NCBI GenBank assembly: GCA_947501275.1
Contig: CANMVD010000002.1
Coordinates: 620,001 to 684,000, forward strand
Direction of reading: 5' to 3'
From: an uncultured Tateyamaria sp.
GTDB taxonomy: Bacteria > Pseudomonadota > Alphaproteobacteria > Rhodobacterales > Rhodobacteraceae
DNA: 64,000 nucleotides
The number at the start of each line of letters is the position of its first letter. The first letter of the stretch is position 1. Shown here in pieces: positions 52,173 through 60,462 of the stretch. The position numbers and the translations under genes were made by a program. Below the pieces are notes generated by a model. The model did not search any database. It was given only the letters and a program-made list of their open reading frames with translations, and was not told the DNA's origin.

Positions 52173-52915
52173 GATGTCTCTCTTTGTCCAAGGGACCGCG
52201 TCGCGCGCATGAGCGCCTCAAGGCGCGCAGGGTCAATATCGTAAAAATTGCCGGGTTCATTGATGCCGGTGGCAACCATAAAGCAGTCCACATCGCCATA
52301 TGTGTCTGCGTTTTGCGGTGTGACGCCCGACGCGAGCGCCAAGGGCTTGTCGCCGATCGCGCCGCGAAAGGTATCTATTTTGCCCAGCTCCGCCTCGTGC
52401 CCTGTTGCCACGCCAGAGGTTGTCACCACATCCATAAAACCGCAGGCCTCGCGCGCGGCATCGCCGTAGCGCGCAGGGTCGATAGGGCGCTGTTTTTTGA
52501 AACACGTCCCACCAAAGTAAAGCCCCCGCCAGCCGCTCTCTTGGTATGCGCGCGCAATCTCTTTGGCTTGCGTGTTCTCACCGTCCTCGTCAATGCAGGC
52601 GTCGTCAGCCCAATAGGCGTCAACCGTGACACCATCCCGCGCCAAGTCACCCAACATCGGAAAGGCGTCACGCCCTGTCACGCCAAGAAAATTCACCCCC
52701 ATCCACAATGATGGATAGGCCGCGCGCACGTCGCGGATGATCGGCAGGAACTGAGCAGGTTCAAAATCATGATTGATCAAAAAGCAACCCGCGGCGCCCG
52801 CGGCAATAACTTCGCGCACATTGCGCAAAGTGCGCGGCGTGTCCAAAACGTGGATCACCGGTAGCACAACAGGCCCTGCGGACTTGAAGAACTTGTGGAA
52901 TTCATCGCGCTGCAT
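52169..52915 (-). CDS. BtpA/SgcQ-like TIM-barrel protein
   Basis: The 248-residue protein is of the BtpA/SgcQ type, a phosphoribosylanthranilate-isomerase-like barrel. Visible are VLPVIHVLDTPRTLRNVREVIAAG, AGCFLINHDF, WMGVNFLG and the late GINEPGNFYDIDPARLEALM. The real activity of this family is little known; some act with nucleoside or base metabolism. It is coupled by ATGA to the downstream PRTase and divergent from the LysR gene. Confidence 0.7.
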   Translation of the reverse strand: MQRDEFHKFFKSAGPVVLPVIHVLDTPRTLRNVREVIAAGAAGCFLINHDFEPAQFLPIIRDVRAAYPSLWMGVNFLGVTGRDAFPMLGDLARDGVTVDAYWADDACIDEDGENTQAKEIARAYQESGWRGLYFGGTCFKKQRPIDPARYGDAAREACGFMDVVTTSGVATGHEAELGKIDTFRGAIGDKPLALASGVTPQNADTYGDVDCFMVATGINEPGNFYDIDPARLEALMRATRSLGQRETS

Positions 52916-52944
52916 GGGCGCAGCTTAGGGTGGCCCCCAAAATT

Positions 52945-52960
52945 AACAAAATTTATTGTT
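52945..52960. promoter_or_regulatory. Candidate LysR-type site in divergent promoter
   Basis: The AT-rich divergent gap holds the inverted repeat AACAA-N6-TTGTT. It sits between the BtpA-like and LysR genes, where a LysR regulator commonly binds. The assignment is by position and symmetry only. Confidence 0.4.
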
Positions 52961-52994
52961 GCAATGCATCGATTGTATTTCGAAATTGAACGCT

Positions 52995-53900
52995 ATGCGT
53001 ATCGTGAACTTACCCACCGACCTGCTGCGGACCTTCGTCACTGTAATTGAGGTCAAAAGTCATACCCGGGCCGCCGACTTGCTGAACCGGTCTCAACCTG
53101 CGGTCAGCCTGCAGATCAAGCGCCTTGAAACGCTGGTCGGATACAAGCTGATTCAGCAAAAGGGGCGCTCGATGCATGTCAGCGAAAAGGGCGAGGCATT
53201 GGCCATGCATGCGCGGCAGATCTTGCGGTTGAACGACATGGCGGTGGGCTTGTTTGAACGCACGGACATGGAAACCGATCTGCGCATCGGTCTTCCGCTG
53301 GATTACGGCGTGCGCCTGCTGCAACAGGAGGTAACCGCACTGATGCAGGAAAACGCAGCGCTGAAACTGACGATGAGCTGTGATCTGTCGCAAAACCTGC
53401 ACGACGCCCTTCTGCGCGATGAGCTTGATATCATTGTTGCGCTTTATCAGGACGGCGACCCACAATTCCTTGTTCAAAAGTGGCGCGAACAACCGGTGTG
53501 GGTGGCCGCCCAAAACATGCGCCCTACGCAATTTGAGGAGCTGCCTTTGGTGGCGCATCCCGTAGGTTGCGTATACCGCCACCGGATGACAGACGCCCTG
53601 AGGTCAGTGGAACGGAACTGGAAGGTGATCTTTTCCAGCCCAGACATTGATGCGGTCCAAGAGGCCGTGCGCGGAGGGTTGGGCTTTACCATCCTGACCG
53701 CGCCCACCACTCAGAATGGGATGCGGCAAGTGCCGACCAGTGAAGGATTACCCCCCTTGGAGCCGCTGCGGATTGGTTTGTTTTACAGACAGACCAGGCT
53801 GGGCAGTTGGGGCAACATTGTCGCTGAACGCCTGACGCAAACCATCGAAAATGTCCTGTCGTCCCATGCTGAAAATAGCAGCACTCATAACGGACCTTAA
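52995..53900 (+). CDS. LysR-family transcriptional regulator
   Basis: The 301-residue regulator has a winged helix (about 5-65: LLRTFVTVIEVKSHTRAADLLNRSQPAVSLQIKRLE) and a substrate-binding effector domain. The ATG at 52995 is chosen; the in-frame TTG-type extension from 52956 is not family-like. It is divergent from the BtpA/PRTase operon and followed, 129 bases later, by the polyamine-type ABC operon. It probably controls one or both. The ligand is unknown. Confidence 0.9.
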   Translation: MRIVNLPTDLLRTFVTVIEVKSHTRAADLLNRSQPAVSLQIKRLETLVGYKLIQQKGRSMHVSEKGEALAMHARQILRLNDMAVGLFERTDMETDLRIGLPLDYGVRLLQQEVTALMQENAALKLTMSCDLSQNLHDALLRDELDIIVALYQDGDPQFLVQKWREQPVWVAAQNMRPTQFEELPLVAHPVGCVYRHRMTDALRSVERNWKVIFSSPDIDAVQEAVRGGLGFTILTAPTTQNGMRQVPTSEGLPPLEPLRIGLFYRQTRLGSWGNIVAERLTQTIENVLSSHAENSSTHNGP

Positions 53901-54029
53901 TGCATTTATATCCGCCATAAATTTCCTTTGATGGGTGATTATGGCTAACCTGAAGTCAATGGGCTTTGGCTGTGTCAGAACACGTCGATCAAAGTCGATA
54001 AGAAGCATTTCAACAGCGGAGTATGATCA

Positions 54030-55166
54030 ATGATGAAAACCGGAAAAAAGGCAAAAAATCAACTTCTTAGACGGGATGTTCTGCGTATTGGGGGCGGGGT
54101 TGCGCTCTCCGCACCCTTTGTGGGCCGAGCTTGGGCTCAGACCACGGATATCAACATGCTAGCGTGGTACGGGCACGGAGAACCGGATATGGTTGGCGCA
54201 TTCGAAGAAGCCAACAACGTCAAGTTTGTGCCTAAATATTATGCAGGCGGGGACAATATGTTGGCGTTGATCGCGCAATCGCCTCCGGGGACCTATGACA
54301 TCATCCTGTCGGACGGCGAGTTTGTGCAGCAGTTGAATGCCGCAGGTTACATCGAACCGCTGGAGGCCAGCGATTACCCGTTTGACGACATGCTGCACGA
54401 GGATTTCACGAAGTTTCCCGGCCACTGGGACGGTGACACGCTTTACTCGATGATCCTGCGGGGTGGTCATCTGGGCGTGTCCTACAACACAACCGCAATG
54501 AGCGCAGAAGAGGCCTCCAGCTACGCAGGCTTCTGGAAGCCTGAGCTTGCCGGCAAAGTGGGCCATTTCGACTGGCATCTGCCGACCCTCGGAATGATGA
54601 GCCTCAAGAACGGAAATGGCGCCGGTCTGTGGGATCTGTCGGACGACCAGTGGTCAGCCGTGCAAGAGACCACGATGAGCCTGCGCCCGCAGGTTGGCGG
54701 CTTTTTCGACTATGGTGGTACATTCAACGGCCTCAAGAACGGCGAAATGCTGGCCATGTGCGGGATTGGCGACTGGATCACCGGTGTATTGGAACGCGAC
54801 GGTGCGCCCGTGGCGTCGGTGATTCCTAAGGAAGGCGGCATCCAGTTCACCGAAAGCTATTGCATCGGCAAGGGCAGCTCCAAGGCGGACCTCGTCAAGT
54901 CCTTCATCCAGTACATGATGTCCCCCGAAGGGCAGGTGAAGTCGGCGCAGATGTTGGCCTATCCCGGCTTTTGCGTGACCAAGGCGGGGCGCAAGCTGTT
55001 GCAAGAGGTCGACCCCGCCGAAGCCAAGCGCAGCCACCAGATCGAGGGGATGGCCAACGATCCCATCGCCCTCATCAACGAAGGGCGCATCCACTATCGC
55101 GACATTCCTCAGCAGCAAAGCCTTGAGGACTGGAACGACTTCTGGTCGGAATACAAGAACGCCTGA
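54030..55166 (+). CDS. Polyamine-type ABC transporter substrate-binding protein
   Basis: The 378-residue protein of the PotD/PotF class has a Tat-like signal (LLRRDVLRIGGGVALSAPFVGRA). The ligand region includes SPPGTYDIILSDGEFVQQLN and NGEMLAMCGIGDWITGVL. The downstream permease/ATPase set is of the spermidine/putrescine class. The gene set downstream suggests a nitrogen-rich cationic or cyclic ligand, but this is inference. A long hairpin follows the stop. Confidence 0.9.
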   Translation: MMKTGKKAKNQLLRRDVLRIGGGVALSAPFVGRAWAQTTDINMLAWYGHGEPDMVGAFEEANNVKFVPKYYAGGDNMLALIAQSPPGTYDIILSDGEFVQQLNAAGYIEPLEASDYPFDDMLHEDFTKFPGHWDGDTLYSMILRGGHLGVSYNTTAMSAEEASSYAGFWKPELAGKVGHFDWHLPTLGMMSLKNGNGAGLWDLSDDQWSAVQETTMSLRPQVGGFFDYGGTFNGLKNGEMLAMCGIGDWITGVLERDGAPVASVIPKEGGIQFTESYCIGKGSSKADLVKSFIQYMMSPEGQVKSAQMLAYPGFCVTKAGRKLLQEVDPAEAKRSHQIEGMANDPIALINEGRIHYRDIPQQQSLEDWNDFWSEYKNA

Positions 55167-55189
55167 TGCGTTATGCGAAAAACCTGAAC

Positions 55190-55232
55190 CACCTGACGCT
55201 GCCTGAAATCCATGATTTCAACGCGTCAGGTG
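55190..55232 (+). terminator. Hairpin after the polyamine-type binding protein gene
   Basis: Perfect 10-bp outer arms (CACCTGACGC/GCGTCAGGTG) enclose a second stem (GAAATC/GATTTC). No T-run is present. It probably protects the binding-protein mRNA. Confidence 0.7.
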
Positions 55233-55327
55233 ATACGTGATATCTCAGGTATTTCGTCAAATGCTATAACGGCACCTTACGGACAGCCCTATGCGGGGCC
55301 GTCCGATGACAGGCAAGGACAACAGGC

Positions 55328-56185
55328 TTGAGCGCGCGTCGCAAAATCGACTTTTACGCCCTGACATGGCGGCTGCCCATCATCGTGTGGCAGCTGGTCT
55401 TCTTTGTCGGGCCTGTCCTGTTCATGGTCGCGCTGTCATTTTTCCTCGTCAAAAACTACCGCATGACCGAAGCGTTTGAGTTCGTGAACTGGCAACGGAT
55501 GCTGACGCGCGGCTTTTTCTGGGACAGCTACTGGTACACGCTTTTCATCGCCTCACTCAGCGGAACAATTGCGATGTCGGTTGCGTTTCCTGCCGCGTGG
55601 GCACTGGCATTTCGCGCCTCGGACACCCTGCGGCGATGGGCGGTGTTTCTGCTGATCATCCCGTTTTTCACATCCTACCTTGTGCGAACGTTCTCGTGGT
55701 ATGTCATTTTGGCCGAAAGCGGCGTGCTCAATGCCATGCTGGGCTATATCGGGCTTGGCCCGTTTCGGATGCTGAACAGCCATTTCGGCACAGTTGTCGG
55801 ATATCTGACGCTGACACTGCCGCTGGCCGTGATCCTGCAAACCGTGACAATGGCCAATATCGACAAGACCTTGATCGAGGCTGCGCGCAATCTGGGCTGC
55901 AAGCCGCTGGCGACGATCTGGCGTGTGGTTCTGCCACTGTCAAAAACGGGGTTTATCGTGGCGGCCCTGTTCTGTTTCATCCTCGCGTTCGGGGATTTTG
56001 TAGCCCCTTTCTATCTTGGGGGATCGCAGGAACCGACGCTGCCGATCCTGATCCTTGACACTACCAAATCCGGTCAACAGTGGCCCCGCGCCGCCGTTGT
56101 CGCGATCATGATGATGCTGACACTGTTCACGGTCGCCTTCACGGCCATCGCGCTTGCATATCGCAAACCCAAAGGCGTGCGGTGA
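55328..56185 (+). CDS. Polyamine-type ABC transporter permease (PotB-like)
   Basis: This 285-residue permease begins at a TTG (55328), since no ATG/GTG in frame precedes the first helix. AAGGA lies about 12 bases upstream. It has the N-terminal helix and six-helix core, with the EAA loop EAARNLGCKPLATIWRVVLPLS. Its stop overlaps the next start (TGATG). Confidence 0.9.
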   Translation: MSARRKIDFYALTWRLPIIVWQLVFFVGPVLFMVALSFFLVKNYRMTEAFEFVNWQRMLTRGFFWDSYWYTLFIASLSGTIAMSVAFPAAWALAFRASDTLRRWAVFLLIIPFFTSYLVRTFSWYVILAESGVLNAMLGYIGLGPFRMLNSHFGTVVGYLTLTLPLAVILQTVTMANIDKTLIEAARNLGCKPLATIWRVVLPLSKTGFIVAALFCFILAFGDFVAPFYLGGSQEPTLPILILDTTKSGQQWPRAAVVAIMMMLTLFTVAFTAIALAYRKPKGVR

Positions 56186-56979
56186 TGCAGGGGCGCGGAT
56201 TGAACATCGCATTGACGCTGTATGTCGGACTGGTTTTTGTCTTCATCTTCTCTCCGATTGTGTTCAGCCTGATCTTTTCCTTCAATTCGCAGCGTTTTCC
56301 GACAATCCCGCTGGGTGGGTTTTCGACCGAATGGTATGTGAAAATCCTGAACGATCCCGATGTGTGGCAAGCTGTGCGCAACTCGGTGATCGTCTCCTCC
56401 AGCACAGCGGCGATTGCGACGGTGCTGGGATTCTGCACGGCCTATTCCGATTTTCGCTACAATTTCCGCTTCAAGGGCCCCTACCTGGCGTTGATCCTGT
56501 TGCCGCCAACCATCCCGCTGATCATCATGGCACTGGCCATGCTGGCATGGCTGTCACGGCTGGGCCTGTCGGGGCAGCTCTGGTCCATCATTCTGGCGCA
56601 TTCCGTGCTGACAGCCCCCTTTGCCATGGCCATCATCCGGCTGCGCCTGCACCAAATGGATCCCGACCTTGAGGCGGCCGCATGGAACCTAGGGGGCAGC
56701 GAATGGCAGGCGATGCGCCATGTGATTGTACCGTTTTGCGCCCCGGCGATCGTGTCGTCGCTGTGTCTGACGGCGGCTGTGTCCTTTGACGAATTTGCGG
56801 TTGCTTGGTTTGTGTCCGGGCTGAACAAAACGGTGCCCATCGTGATCCTCGAAATTGTGCAAGGCAACATCGACCCGCAGGTCAATGCTATCGGCACGTT
56901 TGTCTTCCTGACCTCCATGACGCTGGTGATCCTTGCTCAGCTCATCTTTATCAGTCGCCAAATCAAGAGCCATTCCTGA
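56185..56979 (+). CDS. Polyamine-type ABC transporter permease (PotC-like)
   Basis: The 264-residue permease starts at 56185 in a TGATG overlap with the previous gene; a longer frame to 56080 is rejected. The EAA loop DLEAAAWNLGGSEWQAMRHVIVPF is present. With the PotB-like subunit it forms the channel for the binding protein cargo. Confidence 0.93.
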   Translation: MQGRGLNIALTLYVGLVFVFIFSPIVFSLIFSFNSQRFPTIPLGGFSTEWYVKILNDPDVWQAVRNSVIVSSSTAAIATVLGFCTAYSDFRYNFRFKGPYLALILLPPTIPLIIMALAMLAWLSRLGLSGQLWSIILAHSVLTAPFAMAIIRLRLHQMDPDLEAAAWNLGGSEWQAMRHVIVPFCAPAIVSSLCLTAAVSFDEFAVAWFVSGLNKTVPIVILEIVQGNIDPQVNAIGTFVFLTSMTLVILAQLIFISRQIKSHS

Positions 56980-56980
56980 C

Positions 56981-58066
56981 ATGACAGAACCCCTTGTGAC
57001 CTTTCGCAATGTCGAAAAACGCTTTGACGACTTTGTCGCTGTGCGGGACATGACGCTTGATATCCACGAGGGCGAGTTTCTGGCCATCATGGGGTCTTCG
57101 GGGTGTGGCAAGACCACTACTTTGCGCATGCTGGCCGGGCTTGAGACGCCGACCGGCGGAGAAATCCATATCGCCGGGCGTCTGATGAACGATGTCAAAC
57201 CACACGAGCGCGACACGCCGCTTGTCTGGCAGTCGCTCGCCCTGTTTCCTTTCCTGACAGCGCGAGAGAACGTCGAATTTGGTTTGAAAATGCGCGGCGT
57301 GGGCAAGGACGAACGCAAGCGCCGGGCACTGGACTGGCTGGAGCGGATGCAGATATCCGAATTCGCAGAACGCAACGTGGCCACCTTGTCGGGCGGGCAG
57401 AAACAGCGCGTTGCGCTGGCGCGCAGTCTGGTCATGGAACCGCGCATGTTGCTGCTGGATGAACCACTTTCCGCATTGGACGCCAATCTGGTGATCCGGA
57501 TGCAGGGTGTGCTGACGAGGTTGCAAAAGGAACTTGGGATTACCTTTGTCTACGTGACCCATTCCCAATCCGAAGCCTTTGCCATGGCGGATCGTGTTGT
57601 CATCATGAGCCAGGGCGATATCGCCCAGATCGGCGCTCCCAAAGACATCTACCGCGCCCCCGCCAACCGGTTTGTGGCCGAGTTTGTGGGGCGCAACAAC
57701 ATCCTGTCAGGCAAGGTGCAGGCGGTCGACGGCGACGGCACCCACATCCTGACGCCGCAAGGGGCATTCACAGCGCAGACACCCCAGACCGCGCTCAGCA
57801 CCGGGCAATCCGTCAGCTTTACGGTGTCGGCGGATCTGGTGTCGCTGTCGACCACAGAGCCCGATGCCGTGAACAAGGCGCAAGCGACTCTGATCTCGGA
57901 AGAGTTCATCGGCTCTGTTGTCACGCTGTTCTGCGAAGGTGTCGATGATCTGGAGTTCAAGGTGCAAATGCAGGAGCGTGCCTTGATGGCGCTGGATCTG
58001 GAACCCGGTGCGCCGCTTTGGCTCAGCTGGGAGACGCAGAACGCCAATATACTGGGAGAACGCTGA
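56981..58066 (+). CDS. Polyamine-type ABC transporter ATPase (PotA-like)
   Basis: The 361-residue ATPase has GSSGCGKTT, LSGGQKQR and MLLLDEPLSALD, and a TOBE-type C-terminal domain (about 260-350). The ATG at 56981 starts the family-like TEPLVTFRNVEKRF. It is immediately after the permease gene. It powers import. Confidence 0.95.
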   Translation: MTEPLVTFRNVEKRFDDFVAVRDMTLDIHEGEFLAIMGSSGCGKTTTLRMLAGLETPTGGEIHIAGRLMNDVKPHERDTPLVWQSLALFPFLTARENVEFGLKMRGVGKDERKRRALDWLERMQISEFAERNVATLSGGQKQRVALARSLVMEPRMLLLDEPLSALDANLVIRMQGVLTRLQKELGITFVYVTHSQSEAFAMADRVVIMSQGDIAQIGAPKDIYRAPANRFVAEFVGRNNILSGKVQAVDGDGTHILTPQGAFTAQTPQTALSTGQSVSFTVSADLVSLSTTEPDAVNKAQATLISEEFIGSVVTLFCEGVDDLEFKVQMQERALMALDLEPGAPLWLSWETQNANILGER

Positions 58067-58067
58067 C

Positions 58068-58955
58068 ATGATCCGCAACCCGATCCCTTGGCCCGACGGT
58101 GCAAAATGCGCTGTGGCAATCTCGTTTGATATGGATGCGGACAGCTTGATCCACGTCGCGCGTCCGCAAGACAGCCATCGCAGACTCTACCCCATTTCCA
58201 TGGGCCGCTACGGGCCCAATGTCGCCCTGCCCCGCATTCTGGACACCTATGCGCGCTTTGGCATCAAACAGTCGTTCTTCATTCCCGGCTGGTGTCTTGA
58301 GCAGTATCCCGAAACCGCCGAAGCGATCCTGCAGGGCGGTCACGAAATAGGCCACCATGGCTGGATTCACGAGGACCCGATCACCACATATGGCAACCAA
58401 CGCGAACCGTTCGAACGCGCAATCGAGGCCCACATGCGCATCTGCGGGAAAAAGCCCGAAGGCTACCGCGCACCGGTCTACAACATCACGGATGAGGTCG
58501 TGGATCTGATGCTGGAACACGGGATGCGTTTTGACAGTTCCCTGATGGGTGATGACATCCCCCATGTGCTCAAGACCGACAAGGGTCAACTCTATGAAAT
58601 GCCGGTGCATTGGGGGACAGACGACTGGCCCCCCTTCGCCCACTATGACGAGATCGGATACATGATGCCGGTCAAATCCCCTTCCGACGGGTTGTCCGGC
58701 TTTTGGGACGAGTTTGACGCACAATACGAGGCGGGCGGTTTTTTTATGCTGATTGTGCACCCATTTCTGACCGGGCGTCTGGCACGCTGGCGCTTGGTGG
58801 AACGCTGGATCGAACAGACGCTTAACACCAAGGACGTGTGGTTCACCACTCTGGGCGGCATTGCCGATCACATGGATGCCCTGTCGGCTGCGGGGACGTG
58901 GTCTCCCTCCATCGAACCCCTGCCCTATTTCAACGCACCGCCCGCAACTCAATGA
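58068..58955 (+). CDS. Polysaccharide-deacetylase-fold hydrolase (PuuE/HpPgdA-like)
   Basis: This 295-residue NodB-fold protein has the metal-binding pattern FDMDAD and GGHEIGHHGWIHEDP (His-rich) and the C-terminal LIVHPFLTGR. MGRYGPNVALPRIL is characteristic of the PuuE/PgdA branch, which includes cyclic-ureide hydrolases (allantoinase PuuE) as well as peptidoglycan deacetylases. There is no signal peptide, so a cytosolic ureide or cyclic-amide hydrolase fits better than cell-wall deacetylation. It starts one base after the ATPase stop. Confidence 0.85.
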   Translation: MIRNPIPWPDGAKCAVAISFDMDADSLIHVARPQDSHRRLYPISMGRYGPNVALPRILDTYARFGIKQSFFIPGWCLEQYPETAEAILQGGHEIGHHGWIHEDPITTYGNQREPFERAIEAHMRICGKKPEGYRAPVYNITDEVVDLMLEHGMRFDSSLMGDDIPHVLKTDKGQLYEMPVHWGTDDWPPFAHYDEIGYMMPVKSPSDGLSGFWDEFDAQYEAGGFFMLIVHPFLTGRLARWRLVERWIEQTLNTKDVWFTTLGGIADHMDALSAAGTWSPSIEPLPYFNAPPATQ

Positions 58956-58964
58956 GGCCCCAAT

Positions 58965-59411
58965 ATGATGACAGACACAGACGCTAGATTGCTGCGGATC
59001 GCCTATGACGAGGCCAAGGCCGGATTTGACGAAGGCGGGTGCCCGATTGGATCGGTACTGGCGCGTGGGGGCGAAGTTGTAGCCAGCGGCCGAAACCAGC
59101 GGGTGCAAGGCGGTGATCCGATTGCACACGGAGAAATGGACGCCTTGCGCAAGGCCGGGCGCCAAAAAACGTACCGCGACACAGTGCTTTACACGTCGCT
59201 CTCGCCTTGCATGATGTGCTCGGGCACCATTGTGCAGTTCGGTATTCCCCGCGTGGTCATAGGTGACACGACAAACTTTGGGGGCAACGAGGCGTTTCTG
59301 AGATCGCGCGGTGTCGAAGTGGTGATTGCCGAAGATCCCGATTGCGTTGCCCTCATGAAGCGTTTCATCGACGAAAAGCCCGAATTGTGGGCCGAAGATA
59401 TCGCGGAATAG
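58965..59411 (+). CDS. Cytosine-deaminase-fold nucleobase/nucleoside deaminase
   Basis: The 148-residue enzyme has the zinc-binding HGEMDAL and SPCMMCSGTIVQFG motifs of the yeast-type cytosine deaminase branch. It removes an amino group from a base or related cyclic amidine. AVxSGRNQRVQGGDPIAHGE is typical of that branch. It starts nine bases after the hydrolase and precedes a ureohydrolase. Candidate substrates include cytosine, isoguanine or creatinine-like rings; none is proven here. Confidence 0.88.
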   Translation: MMTDTDARLLRIAYDEAKAGFDEGGCPIGSVLARGGEVVASGRNQRVQGGDPIAHGEMDALRKAGRQKTYRDTVLYTSLSPCMMCSGTIVQFGIPRVVIGDTTNFGGNEAFLRSRGVEVVIAEDPDCVALMKRFIDEKPELWAEDIAE

Positions 59412-59441
59412 ATCCGTGCGCTTTGAGGGCCCCGAGACATC

Positions 59442-60416
59442 ATGACAGATACGTTTTTCCACCCGGTCTCCGGGTTTGACCTGCCGCGATTTGCGGGCAT
59501 TCCGACCTTCATGCGCCTGCCGCATGTGGATCTTGATCATGCCCGTTTGGGTGACGTCGACATCGGCTTGATCGGTGTGCCCTGGGACAGTGGCACCACC
59601 AACCGCGCAGGCCCACGCCATGGTCCACGCCAGTTGCGCGATATGTCCACGATGATCCGCGCGCAAAACGGTGCGACAGGCGTGCGCCCGTTTGAGCGCG
59701 CGAATTGTGCCGATCTGGGGGATGTTTCGACAAACCCGGCGGACATCTTCGACAGCATGGACAGGATCACCGCATTCTACGAGCGTGTCACAGCCGCAGG
59801 TATCCTGCCACTGACGGCGGGAGGCGATCATTTGTCATCCCTGCCGATCCTGCGGGCTCTGGCCAAGACCGCACCATTGGGCATGATCCATTTTGACAGC
59901 CACACGGACCTGTTCGACAGCTACTTTGGGGGAACCAAATACACCCATGGCACCCCGTTTCGCCGCGCCGTCGAAGAGGGGTTGCTGGACCCCAGGCGCG
60001 TCGTTCAGATCGGCATTCGCGGCACGGCCTACGACATGGAAGATCGCGATTTCGCCGCGTCTGTAGGCATCCGCATCATCCCGATCGAGGAGTATTTCGC
60101 GCGCGGGAGCGAGGATGTCATGGCAGAGGCCCGCGACATTGTTGGCACCGCCCCGACCTACGTGTCCTATGACATCGACTTTGTAGACCCATCCGTCGCA
60201 CCCGGCACAGGCACACCCGAAGTTGGCGGTCCAAATGCGTTTGAGGCGTTGCGGGTTGCCAGATTGCTGGCAGGTGTGGACATCGTGGGCGCAGATCTTG
60301 TCGAGGTCTCTCCTCCATTTGACGCATCGGGCGGGACGGCGTTCTTGGGCGTGTCCATCATGTTCGAGATGCTGTGTTGCATGGCGGATGCAACACCCGG
60401 CCCGTCAGCCGCCTGA
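59442..60416 (+). CDS. Ureohydrolase (agmatinase/guanidinobutyrase-like)
   Basis: This 324-residue arginase-fold enzyme has the manganese ligands His130 (TAGGDHL), Asp152/His154/Asp156 (HFDSHTDLFD) and Asp244/Asp246 (SYDIDFVDPS). It hydrolyses a guanidino compound to urea and an amine. The variant DSHTD, in place of the usual DAHxD, and the lack of arginine-specific context leave agmatine, guanidinobutyrate or other guanidines as substrates. It closes the ABC-hydrolase-deaminase operon. Confidence 0.9.
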   Translation: MTDTFFHPVSGFDLPRFAGIPTFMRLPHVDLDHARLGDVDIGLIGVPWDSGTTNRAGPRHGPRQLRDMSTMIRAQNGATGVRPFERANCADLGDVSTNPADIFDSMDRITAFYERVTAAGILPLTAGGDHLSSLPILRALAKTAPLGMIHFDSHTDLFDSYFGGTKYTHGTPFRRAVEEGLLDPRRVVQIGIRGTAYDMEDRDFAASVGIRIIPIEEYFARGSEDVMAEARDIVGTAPTYVSYDIDFVDPSVAPGTGTPEVGGPNAFEALRVARLLAGVDIVGADLVEVSPPFDASGGTAFLGVSIMFEMLCCMADATPGPSAA

Positions 60417-60462
60417 CCCCACCGAGGCATCGCAACCAAGATGACCAAAGCCAGCCCTCAGA

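Noticed and set aside
58023-59831. A 602-codon open frame on the minus strand opposite the hydrolase and deaminase genes
   Set aside because: It is antisense to two genes with clear catalytic motifs and has no domain of its own. GC-rich codon bias keeps the opposite frame open.
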